From Petunia secreta (Eukaryota > Streptophyta > Magnoliopsida > Solanales > Solanaceae), in contig JARKIP010000021.1 of assembly GCA_029990175.1 (NCBI GenBank), positions 19,969,501-20,033,500 of the forward strand: 64,000 nt of DNA, written 5' to 3'. Below are positions 20,821 to 30,768 of this stretch, one piece after another. Under the pieces are notes generated by a model. That model did no database searches. It was not told where the DNA came from and was given only the letters and a program-made list of their open reading frames with translations. Numbering within the stretch: the stretch's first letter is position 1; each line of letters begins with the position of its first letter. The position numbers were made by a program, and so were the translations under genes.

Positions 20821-22600
20821 AACTCAACTATCAACTCAACTGCTGCTGAGCTCAGCTTCTTTGAGAATATTTCAGCTCATCCAGTCTCAATGAATGCTTT
20901 GTGGAAGTGGGCTGTACTCTTCCAAGTTATTAAGCAGGACTCTTTGTTCATAGATTAGCACATGATGCTCTTCATCAGTGTTGAGGTCCATTTCAAATGA
21001 GTCACTTCCGGAGAAAGGGGAACTTTGTGGAGTATCTTCCCTAGTTCTTTTCTTTGATGCTTGGTGTTTTGTCGTGTGTGTGCCTGAACAAGATCAACTT
21101 CATGCAAAGGATTAGCTTAAGAACTATCTACACTACTTGCTCTTACTATTACACTAGAACTAAGCTAAAAACTACCACACATAATGTCTAAGAAAGAAGA
21201 CAAACACTTAAAGATTTCAGGAAGTTTCCTAAATGTGCAACAGATTTGGCGGCCCGCCGAAATTCATGCGACAGAAGCAGATGACCATCGGCGGTTGCCA
21301 ACGACCTTTCTAATTTTGAATCGGCGGGCGCAGATTGAAAGGCGGCATCAAAGCCTCGTCCGCCCATTTTTCATCGTAATTGTGAGCACTGGTAGGGCCG
21401 CAACTAAAACTGCAGACCCGTCGAGTGTGTTCGGCACTTTAGTGTGCCACAATATTTCTCATCGGCGGTTTGCCAAATCATTGGCCAAATTCAATCCACA
21501 ATGAACATATTCCAAAATATTCTATTCTCACTTCTTTTAACACCCCCAAACATACTCCTAAGTGGTCCTTTCAAATTTCCACTACGCTCAAACTCTCTCT
21601 CAAGAATGAGACTACATTTTCAACTAATTTTCAATGGAAATTCACCCAAAAGTCATACCTAGTTCAGTCTTTTCAAGACATTCAAGCATAATAAGATATG
21701 TTAATGGTTTTCTTTTGAGTTCATTTTGGTTATTTCCTTCTTTTACTCTCTTCTTCTACCCATATCTTCACTTAAGTAACAAATCTCAAGCAAGGGTTCA
21801 CATCATAGGGTTTAAAAATCATCAAAGTAATTTCATGAACACCCTAAAACTAATATACTTAGATTTCTCCAAGCGCACATGCAAAAGAACTTGATATTTA
21901 CTAACCCCACCCCCAACATGATGTTTTAACCTATCCCCATGCTTAAATTAACAAAAATTAAAAATTTCAGGTCGATTTCTTACAGGATTTGTTGAAAGAT
22001 GAGAAACGAGTTGATGGGATGGTGGTGGATCACTACAATCCGGTGTGAACGAGTGTTTTGGAGTGTTAAATATGGATGGGAACGGTCTAATAGTGTTTCC
22101 CAGTGAGTGTGTAAAAATTTTTCACAGTTGGAGTGTGAAAAGCAAAAGAAAAACTTACCTGGGGCCTTTTATAGTCGGTTGGACCTACTTGGCCCATTGG
22201 AGTGGCGGCTCACTGTTTGTTTGGCTACGCGTCGAATTCTCGGGTGTGTGGACATAAGTCCTATTTTTAGCGCACGAGTAGATGGACCGCAGTTCATTCG
22301 GTGGAGTTGGATTGGCGACTCGCCAATTGACCGGCTGGATACCTCTCCAACCCGCCAAAATTTTTTTCTTACTGTAAGCACCGGTGGCTCGCCTCTATTT
22401 CGGCAGCTCGTTGACATGATTTCACCCTTTATTCAGCGGTTCGATCCCACTCTTCCCCTGTCTTTTCCATTTTTTCTTTGGGCTTAGTTCCCCATTTTTC
22501 AGTCACTCCCTTGCATTGTTCCTACACTTACGTCACTCAACCAAGAACAAATGCAACTATCAAAGAATTTTATATGAAATTTTTACACTTAACTAAAATG
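20821..22600 (-). other. Athila-like internal region with GC-rich repeat blocks and an internal TATA box
   Basis: No gene is supported. GC-rich blocks at 21240-21480 and 22190-22450 carry repeated cggcgg, gccgcc and ggcgac words. They share the anchor TGTnAGnnCnGGTnGG with the LTR block at 17384-17404. A TATA box on the minus strand (22161-22176) follows the second block. Confidence 0.5.
22161..22176 (-). promoter_or_regulatory. Internal TATA box, minus strand
   Basis: gactataaaaggcccc on the minus strand, placed after a GC-rich block as in the LTR. It could start an RNA for the late ORF at 20820, or it may be part of an old LTR fragment. Confidence 0.35.
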
Positions 22601-23125
22601 CTCAAATTAAAATGATTTAAAGTAAAACTCGGGTTGCCTCCCAAGCGCTTGATTTAACGTTGCGGCACGCCGGTGTTACCTCAATCCATCAAGGGTCTGA
22701 GAGATAGATGCAAGCAACCTCTATAGGTTCCGCTTCGTAGCCCAAGTAATGCTTCATTCTTTGGCTATTCACACACATAAATTAGAAAAAATCAAAGTAT
22801 TGAAGTTGATTTGGTGGTTCTACAGTGTTACTTTCAATTGTAGATGAATACAAAATAAAAATAAAAAGAGAAGACAATTTATATCAAAGTGGAAATGTGT
22901 TTTGTTTCTTCAGTATTAAGGGAATCTGATACATCAAAGTTTCGAAGAAAAGATAGAAAAGTAACTAGGCATCATCTTATACAAGGAGCCTAAGTCTTGA
23001 AATAATTAGAAGCCAAAGTTGTTATTAACGTGTCATGAAGTCTCTTCCAAGTATTCAAAACCTCTTATGAAGGATGACAAAAAAAAAATTCCTTAGGTGA
23101 TTTTCAACAAAGCTTGTAAACAGGG
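22601..23125 (-). other. Athila-like boundary motif region
   Basis: Minus strand cgttaaatcaagcgcttggg then aggcaaccc, close to the word found after pol in Athila elements. The rest, up to the Ogre-3 insertion, is AT-rich and unrecognised. Confidence 0.45.
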
Positions 23126-25449
23126 TGTTGACACCCAATTTTGTCCCTCCTTTTTCTAAAATTGGCTATAATTTAACTTAAAGGCACAATTTGGCTATTT
23201 GTAAAAAATGTGCATTAGAAATCATGCATTTACGTGTGCTATCCCCTACCTATATATTACATGCCTAAATGTGGCTATATTACGTTATTTTGCATCATTT
23301 AGACTATTTGTTAAACTGTGAATTTTTGCGCAATTTAATATGTCACATACTTGCGTCATTTAGGCTACATGTCAAGTTTGTTTTAATTTGTGATTATTTG
23401 TGCAAATAAATAATTATCTGTGATTATATATATTTAAATAATTTTATTTGAGTGTATTTAATAATTATCTATATTTTATTTATTTTTGTACCTTTAAGTT
23501 AAGTACTGGCCAATTAGAAAAGAAAGTGTCCGAATTCCTTTTTCTTACTAATTCTTCCATATTTCAAAATCAAAATTCTTCATTTATTTATATTATCTTA
23601 TTTATTAAATTACATTTTTTACTTTGAACCTAGACCAAATTGTTAACCAAATACATTCTTGTTATTTGAGTTTTTAAATCTCAAACCTTCATCCTAATTC
23701 TACCTTGAATCTAGACCAAATAATAGTCTAGATACGTCTTCCCGTTCAAACTTCCCTCCTAATTCCCCCTTATCTCTTTAATTAGGTAAAAATCATTAGA
23801 AATCCCAAAAATCCCTCCCCCAATCTTCCTAACCCCTTCAATCTCTCAAAATCCCCCTAATCTCTCTAAGTCTACTCCCAATTCCAGTGGTTCCTAGCTA
23901 GTTTTTGCTATACATATCCATCCGCATACCAAGGCATACAGATACCAAACTTCACCCACAACTCACACACGGTCAACATCAGCATACACCATACCCTTGT
24001 CGTTTTTTTCAATACACAAACACAGAGACCCACGTACAGTACTTCGTATCTTTCTCCTCCCCCAGCTCCAAAATCACCATCATCGGCCACCACACCAACG
24101 TTAGGATACACACACGGATCACATACATACATACTCATTCTCCCCTCTATCATTCACATTTACACCTACAGATTGAAGCAAACAGAGCACAGGCCACACA
24201 CATCAAGAAACGTCAACACAATTCATATCTACTACTCACAAAATCAGTACACTGAATCAGTACCTACGCACACCATCGTAACTCTTCTTCTTCTTCCCCA
24301 TTTACACAAACCACACATATATAAAATATCATACACCTTCAAAAATCAACACATACACAGTATCATTTGTCTTCTCTATCGCACACAACGCCATCACTGT
24401 ACAAATGCGTATACTCATGCAAACAACAATTGAGTAGAAACATATCGGAGAGGGGACACCACCGAAGAAACAAAAATCAAAACGGAAAAGGATTTGGGGT
24501 TTGCAGTGACGCCGCTATCAGTGTTGCTCCTCCTTCTCTGATTTCTGCCGCCGGTTCTTCGAACCACCGTCGCCTTCACTGATTTATTCATATTTCCTTG
24601 ATTTCTATTTTTTTCCTAATGATGGTTGTTGAGTATTGTTGACAGGGGACAAAGAGATCGGAAAAGTGAGGCGGAGGGAAATTGGTAGTAGCAATGTCGC
24701 TGCCGGCTTCTCCCCGGTGAAGCTTGGCAGTCGCGCCACCTCTCTTTGTTTGCCATCGCCGGAGAATTGAAATTCCGATCTCCCATCACGGTTGTTAACA
24801 GAGGGCGACTGTGTTTGGGTCATCGTTTGATTTGGGCCGTTGTAGTGTCGACGCTCTCATGGTCGCCTGATTCCTTGAACGTTATTGCTCCCCCTGGTCA
24901 TTTGTGTTGACTCTGTTTTGGGTTGCACTGGCTTATGCATAATTGTGTTTGACTGGGTTTAGCACTTATGAGACTCAATTGTTATTCTAATTGGTTATTC
25001 GTGCTAAATTGTTACTTTAGCATTGACAATAAAGTATTACTGGTTATTTTTTGAGTTTTTGCAGTTCCAGACATTGACTACACTAAAGTCCTATGAAAAT
25101 ATTATAATTTGAGGCCTATACAAGGATTTGACGGAAGAACAGCGAATTGACGGACCAACTACGGCCAAGGAAATAATTATTATTTGAGGCCTACTGATTT
25201 GAACGGATAAACGATCCCATTCCCGTGTCCCTAAAACAAAAAGGCTATGATGACGTGTATGAGCCGTGATTGCGAAACAAGCCGGTGATAGAGTGGTGGG
25301 GACCGGTACTTGGCATGGCAACACGACCGGCCGGCGTGTTGGTGTTGCCAGCCGTACCAACGTCCCTAACCTCCACCCAATTCATACACACCTGAGCCGA
25401 CAATTTAAATAATCCCTTTCCCCTTTATTTTAAAGCTAGTACTATTATT

Positions 25450-25459
25450 TTTATTGCTC

Positions 25460-25524
<65 letters not shown>

Positions 25525-25525
25525 G

Positions 25526-25557
<32 letters not shown>

Positions 25558-25620
25558 TTAATTATTATTATTATTATCATTTTCTTTATTTTCAATATTA
25601 TTATTATTCACTAACTCATT
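25450..25620. repeat. ATT microsatellite in the Ogre-3 5' LTR
   Basis: A long run of att units with a few interruptions. The partner in the 3' LTR (about 56490-56680) has a different length and different interruptions, so it has changed since insertion. Confidence 0.9.
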
Positions 25621-26196
25621 TTCTTTATATTTTTGCGAGGTACATCGTGGTGGAATTATGAAAAGACTACACTTCTATAAAAATCATTTTCCCCTTTATT
25701 TTTCATTATTATTTTTCTCATTATTATTATTATTATCATTATTATCAATTACTTCTTCATTATTATTTTTACTAACTTATTTATATATTCTTTGCGAGGC
25801 ATATTTGGATGAGTGAATCTCGAAGACGACACCCATGAGAACACCTTTTCTGAATTACATTATTTTTATTTAATTATTATTATTTTATTTTGATAAACTA
25901 ACTAATTTGTATTTTGCTGGGTACAATTCTCTAAGGAAGGAGAATTAGTAGAAAAAGGGTCTTCTTCTTTAAATTTAATCTAACTTGTATATTGCTTAGT
26001 TTTAGCTCGAATCCCAATATAAAGTCCAGCCCGTAACCATATGTGGTGGAGCCCGAGAGGTGCCTAACCCCTTCCTCTCGGGTTAACTTGAGCCCTTACC
26101 TAGATTTTTGGTTCGTAGACTAAGTCTCAGAGTTAATTGTAAAATTGGTTAGAAACAAAATAGGTGCCCTAATACGCCTAGTTAACAAATATGTTA

Positions 26197-26208
26197 GGTG
26201 GCGACTCC
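26197..26208 (+). other. Primer-site-like core inside the Ogre-3 5' LTR
   Basis: ggtggcgactcc, about 80 bp before the LTR end. It is better preserved than the true primer site at 26292. Confidence 0.6.
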
Positions 26209-26291
26209 AACTCTTTACCCGTGAGTTACCCATTAAGTCGAGCCCTATTTCGAACTTTAACCTGTTTGGGTAAAAATAGGATGCGACAGAA

Positions 26292-26309
26292 TGACGAATC
26301 TGATGTCAA
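26292..26309 (+). other. Decayed primer binding site (Ogre-3)
   Basis: tgacgaatctgatgtcaa matches the Ogre-1 primer site at 12 of 18 positions and starts at the same 3-nt distance from the LTR. Confidence 0.55.
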
Positions 26310-28484
26310 GGTTCAAACCATAACGGACTTTTAATTGGAATTGTTTACTTGCTTTATTTTCTTGTCATTTATTTCGATACTAACTTTTTCTTCTTTTTCT
26401 TTTTTGCAGGATTAAGATTTATTTTTTTATTTTTCAAATTTATATGTTTTATTCTTGAATTGTGTGATTATATTTTATTATTTGTCACTCACACTTCCCC
26501 CACTCCGGAGAAACGACACTTTGCACACACACGGGCAATTACGTGGATCCCACGATTGCTTCACCACAAAAATCTTTTAGGAGGGATATTTTGGAATATA
26601 GTTGGTCCGTGGTACAACCAATGATTTCAAATGGTCCCACTCCTTGGCCGTCCGCCTTGGGAAACCGTGTCTAGAATCATTCAACTCTTAGTGGAGATTC
26701 TTATCTAGGAACCATGCATCATGTCATGATTAGGAAAATTTTGACTTCGGCTCATGTCTAAGTCTATTAATTCACCATATTTGATTGAACCGAACAGATT
26801 TTCAACCCTAAAGGACATTGAAATATGTTATCTGTGCATTTATTTAAAGTTTGAACGTGTCTAATGTAGACCATTTGTTCACATAAAAGTGGGTTCTCAT
26901 AACAAAATCAATTATTTATTTCTAAAATCGCCATTTCTACATTTATACAAACAAAACCAATTATTTTATAAATTATTTTGGGTTATGAACGAAATTAATT
27001 TTTCTACTTTTTGTGAAAATAAAATCATAGATTTTAAATTAATTTCTTCTACTTTTAATGTAAGATCAATTATTATTCCTATTTACCTAAAATAAAAATG
27101 TTATTTCTATATTTATACAATAAGATTAATTATTTTATAAAATTATTTTATGTTAATTTTGGGTCATGAGAACAATTGGGATGATACAAAATACGCGTTC
27201 AATTTTAAATACCATAATCAAATTAGGAAGACTTAACATCCTTGGTATGTTAAAGTCCAATAGCCACTTTTGTCCAAAAACGTCATCATATGACGCCTAT
27301 CATGCATATTATGTGCTTTGTATATGAAATTATTATCTCAACACTAACTTGTTGTTTCGTGTGTTTGTTTTACTAACACTCCCGAGGTTGATTTGTGCAT
27401 TTATTTCAAACTTTTACGTTTTTAAACTTGTGCATATCATGCATACCTTCCGCCACTCCTGAAAACTTTCTAAAATCGTGCGTTGAAAACACGGTGGTTA
27501 CAACCACATCTTCCCTCACATAAAAATTCCTTTAGGGGGGAACGACTTGGAATCTATTTGGTCCAAGACGTTTCCGCTCCCGAGCCGTCCGCTTGGGAGG
27601 ATAATAAAATCCGGTCTAGCTAACTTCATTCCTTAGTAGTGGCTCTAGGAATCATGCATCATGACATGTCATTAGTCGACTTGTTCTCAAGTCCGATAGG
27701 CCAACTTGTTCAAACAATCTGAATGGGTTTTTGACCCCAATGAGCGTTGAACATGATTTATTTGCATTTGCTTAAGGGATTGAACGTGCAAATGTGGACC
27801 GTTATTGGCATTGTTCTGCATTCAGTACTATTCAAAGGCACAAAAGTTACCTAAGAGGCGTCAAAAGCCCAAATTGAATCAGAATTGATTGTTTATTCAT
27901 GAACAGTCGAAATTATTCTGTATTCAATACCATTCAAATGCACGTAGGTAACCCAAGAGGCGTCAAAAGCCCAAATTGAGTCAGAATTGTTTGTTCATGA
28001 ACAGTCAAAATTATTTTGTGTTCAATGATATTCAAAGGCACGAAGGTAACCTAAGAGGCATTAAAGGCCCAAATTGAATCAGAAACGACTGTTTATTCCC
28101 AAAGGATTGGGAATCATTCTGTATTCAATGCTATTCAAAGGCTTAAATGGTAACCGAAGAGGCATTAAAAGCCCAATTTGAAGCAGGAACGGCCGCTCAA
28201 TAGATGGATGACACATAATGCTTGTTTATCCTTTAAACATTATATAAAGACTTGACGTCCTTGGCATGTCACAAGTCCATTAGCAGTTTCATTCCAAAGT
28301 GTCTAAAGGGTTCTTAACTCACAATGACACATCACTTCATATCCTTTGTTGCATCGTTTTCAAAAGCTTTGCCACACGTTGATCACTTTGCTCACGATAA
28401 AGCAAATCTAGGGAATTTTTCTTCTCCCTTTTCCTATCATCCTTCACCTTTTCCAAAAAGATCATAGCCACCAGGACATTTGAT
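26310..28484 (+). other. Ogre-3 leader with repeats
   Basis: No gene is supported. Two diverged direct repeats, about 26480-26890 and 27430-27810, share cactcc, the words aggaaccatgcatcatg / aggaatcatgcatcatg, and ttgaacgtg followed by gtagacc / gtggacc. They are followed by about four ~101-bp tandem units (27800-28205). Confidence 0.6.
27800..28205 (+). repeat. ~101-bp tandem repeat in the Ogre-3 leader
   Basis: Four imperfect units with attcaaaggcac, aagaggcgtcaaaagcccaa and ttgaatcagaa. The attcaaa word recurs near 27830, 27931, 28030 and 28132. Confidence 0.8.
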
Positions 28485-30082
28485 ATGGTTGTTGAAACCC
28501 CTCAGTTGCTCAGAGATTGGTGGGGAAACCTAAGCATAGATCAACAAGACCGACTTAAAGTTGTGTTAGGGAACCTGATTTCACTAATGGAGCACACTGC
28601 AGTAGAAGGGATGATAGAAGCAGCAGTACATTACTGGGATGCAGACCGAGCAGTTTTTAACTTTAGGAATATAGAGTTGACACTATTACTGAAGGAAATA
28701 GGCGGGTTAAGTCAATTACCATTTGAAAGTGAAGAACTCTTGATGCCTAAGAACACTACACCCGAGGAGTTCTTCGAAATGGTAAGATTTAAGCCTGAGT
28801 TGTGCAAAGACAGTATTAGGCAGTTGGGAATTTCTCTGACTTCCCTCTACATCAAATTTGGGTATGGGGAAGCATTCCAAGAATCCGTAGACTGTTTCAG
28901 CATTGACCAGGCAGTTTGGCACGAGCTGAGGACACTTGCTTTTGTCACCAGCTTTTTAGGGACTGTCGTCTTTCGACAACATAAAGGACGAGTTGATGTT
29001 TCCATGGTCTCAATTGTTGATGCCTTACTCAAAGACATTAACAAGAAATACACTTTGGTACCGATGATTATTGCAAAGATGTACCGAGCTTTAGAAAGAT
29101 GCAAGAAGGGCGTTGGTTTCTTTGATGGTTGCAATTTGCTTTTACAAATTTGGCTGGTGGAGCATTTGCAAAGGATGGCTAACGCAGACCAAGCTTTCCA
29201 TTCCATACCAAAAGAAAACTTCATCTTGACTTATACCACCCGTATGGACAATGCTTTTGGGAAATGGGACCAACCAACAACTGTCAATGGTTGGCACCAC
29301 ATGTTCTGTCAACTGACACCTGAAAACATACAATGGATGTTTGATTACTTTCCCAGCACAACAGTAATCACACGATCCGAAAAAGACTCATTTCTCATCT
29401 TTGTGGGCTTTAGAGAAGTTTACTCGTACACTCCTTTAAGGGCGCTTAGATAAGCAGGGAGGAAGCAGACAGTACCCCAAATTGCAGATATCAGAAGTTT
29501 CAAAGCAAATATTCTCGGAGGAGTGATGCCGTTTAAAGACAAGATAATAGAACTTTGGAAAGAAATGCAACAAATGGGAATCGAGACTATTGGACAAGAC
29601 AGATTTGACGCTGGCTATGATGAAAATTACCCAGACTGGCTTAGGAAAGACATAGTAAGGGCAATTCGACCAAGTGCAACAACAAAAAGGAAAGGGAATG
29701 CGGATGAGTTAGAATCTGAGTACAAAAGGTTACGCAAACAACTGGCAAGGGCACAAGGGAAAATAGCAAAGAAGCAAAGTTTGGTCGAAGCAAAGAACGA
29801 AGAAAAAAGCAAATGGCGCAGTAAGGCAGAACTCCTGACAAAACGCATAGAGTCTATCGGCGTATGGCTAGCGAGGGGATGAAATCTGTGGCAAACAAAG
29901 GTATAGAGGAGAAAGGAAGAAAGACTTGGGAAATATTGAAGAATTTCACATTTGACATATCCCGACTCTTAACTGATGCAGACAATATCATCTTTCAAGG
30001 ATACTCATCAGAGGCAAGCTTGTCCGGGGAAGATTCGACCGAGGAAGAAGAAGAAAAATCTTCCGAGGAAGGATCAGCATGA
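28485..30082 (+). pseudogene. Ogre ORF1 (function unknown), one stop and one frame shift
   Basis: Ogre elements carry an extra ORF upstream of gag; its function is not known. The ATG at 28485 opens 322 codons to a TAA at 29451. The same frame then continues to 29882, and the last part (from about 29864) lies in another frame up to 30082, so the whole corresponds to about 532 codons. The N-terminal part, with AAVHYWDADRAVFNFRNIEL and LLLKEIGGL, resembles the plant DUF7745 / mobile-domain-like proteins linked to Ogre ORF1. The middle part (29690-29850) is rich in K, E, Q and R and is probably coiled coil. The end is acidic and Ser-rich. Only two lesions separate it from an open frame, fewer than in the rest of Ogre-3. 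Confidence 0.75.
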
Positions 30083-30639
30083 AAGGCGTTCACCTAGCCA
30101 TCATCTAATCTCCTAGCCATGTTTCTCACATTTTTGTATTATTTCAGTATCAATCAATGTAACAAAAGTCTAATAAATGCAATATTATCTTTAGACTTTG
30201 CATTTTGTTAGCAAACGAAATGATGTGTGTGGCATAAAGTGCTTTTCAAATTATCGTGCGTAAAGCAGTCCTTCATTTTATAGGATGCATTTCTTATTTG
30301 ATATGTGTGCATTGCATGAATTTTTCTGTTGCTCTAGGTCTCTAAGGGAATTCTTTCTCCAAATTCAATCGCCTATCGAGGCACCTCCTCTCACTACTCC
30401 ATGATCAAATCCTGGTATCTAAAATCTTTCGCATGTCCAAACTGTCTTTAATCTAAACTCAAAAATCTATTTCCTAAAAGTTTGGCTCGAGTTGAATACC
30501 AAGGCAAAAGATATGGTTAAGCGAGTGCACTTGTCAGGGATTTTCTGAAATAAGGGAGTTTTTCACAGTAGTTCCCACCAGCTCTCTCCTGTCTCGACAT
30601 TACCTCCACTGCACTATAAACTACCAATAAGGCTAGCCA
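30083..30639 (+). other. Ogre-3 spacer between ORF1 and gag remnant
   Basis: About 560 bp with no recognisable coding signature. The gag core expected here is missing. Confidence 0.5.
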
Positions 30640-30768
30640 GCCTGACAATACGAGCCTTTTCAAAAAAAGAAAGATGAAGTCTCTTTTGTCGCAACCATTC
30701 AACACCCTACCTTCAACCACTATTATCAAACAACACCATAATTTTTATCCCTGCCCTCATATACCACC
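30640..30768 (+). pseudogene. Ogre-3 gag remnant, left of Ogre-2
   Basis: KKKDEVSFVATIQH is similar to the segment before the proline-rich part of Ogre gag. A stop follows near 30740. The last five bases (ccacc, 30764-30768) are the target site of Ogre-2; the gag remnant resumes at 45796. Confidence 0.5.
30764..30768. repeat. Target site duplication of Ogre-2, left copy
   Basis: ccacc, identical to 45791-45795. Confidence 0.9.

Larger units (their letters stand above)
16297..23125 (-). mobile_element. Athila-like element, 3' part (minus strand)
   Basis: The signature words are read on the minus strand: aagcgcttgggaggcaaccc (about 22630-22650), a late env-position ORF remnant (20206-20820), cttgaggacaagcaaaagct followed by taagtttggggag (about 17835-17868), and a 1.5-kb LTR (16297-17834). 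These are typical of Athila-type elements. The putative target duplication is aacgg (16292-16296); its partner is not seen. The 5' part with gag and pol should lie beyond Ogre-3 and beyond the window end. Ogre-3 interrupts it at 23126. Confidence 0.65.
23126..26288 (+). repeat. Ogre-3 5' LTR (3,163 bp)
   Basis: It runs from TGTTGACACCC to GGATGCGACA and is related throughout to 50085-57378 once the solo LTR is set aside. It contains long ATT microsatellites (about 25450-25620 and 25715-25755) and the primer-site-like core ggtggcgactcc at 26197-26208. A C- and A-rich stretch near 23905-24255 stays open in both LTRs but shows no protein signature. I could not place a TATA box confidently. Confidence 0.85.

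Noticed and set aside
23905..24255. 116-codon frame that stays open in both Ogre-3 LTRs (also 54956-55306)
   Set aside because: Rich in His, Thr and Ser from a C/A-rich sequence, with no domain. Shared openness follows from the LTRs being copies of each other.
28716..29333. Antisense frames over ORF1
   Set aside because: Shadows of the sense coding bias of ORF1; no independent signature.
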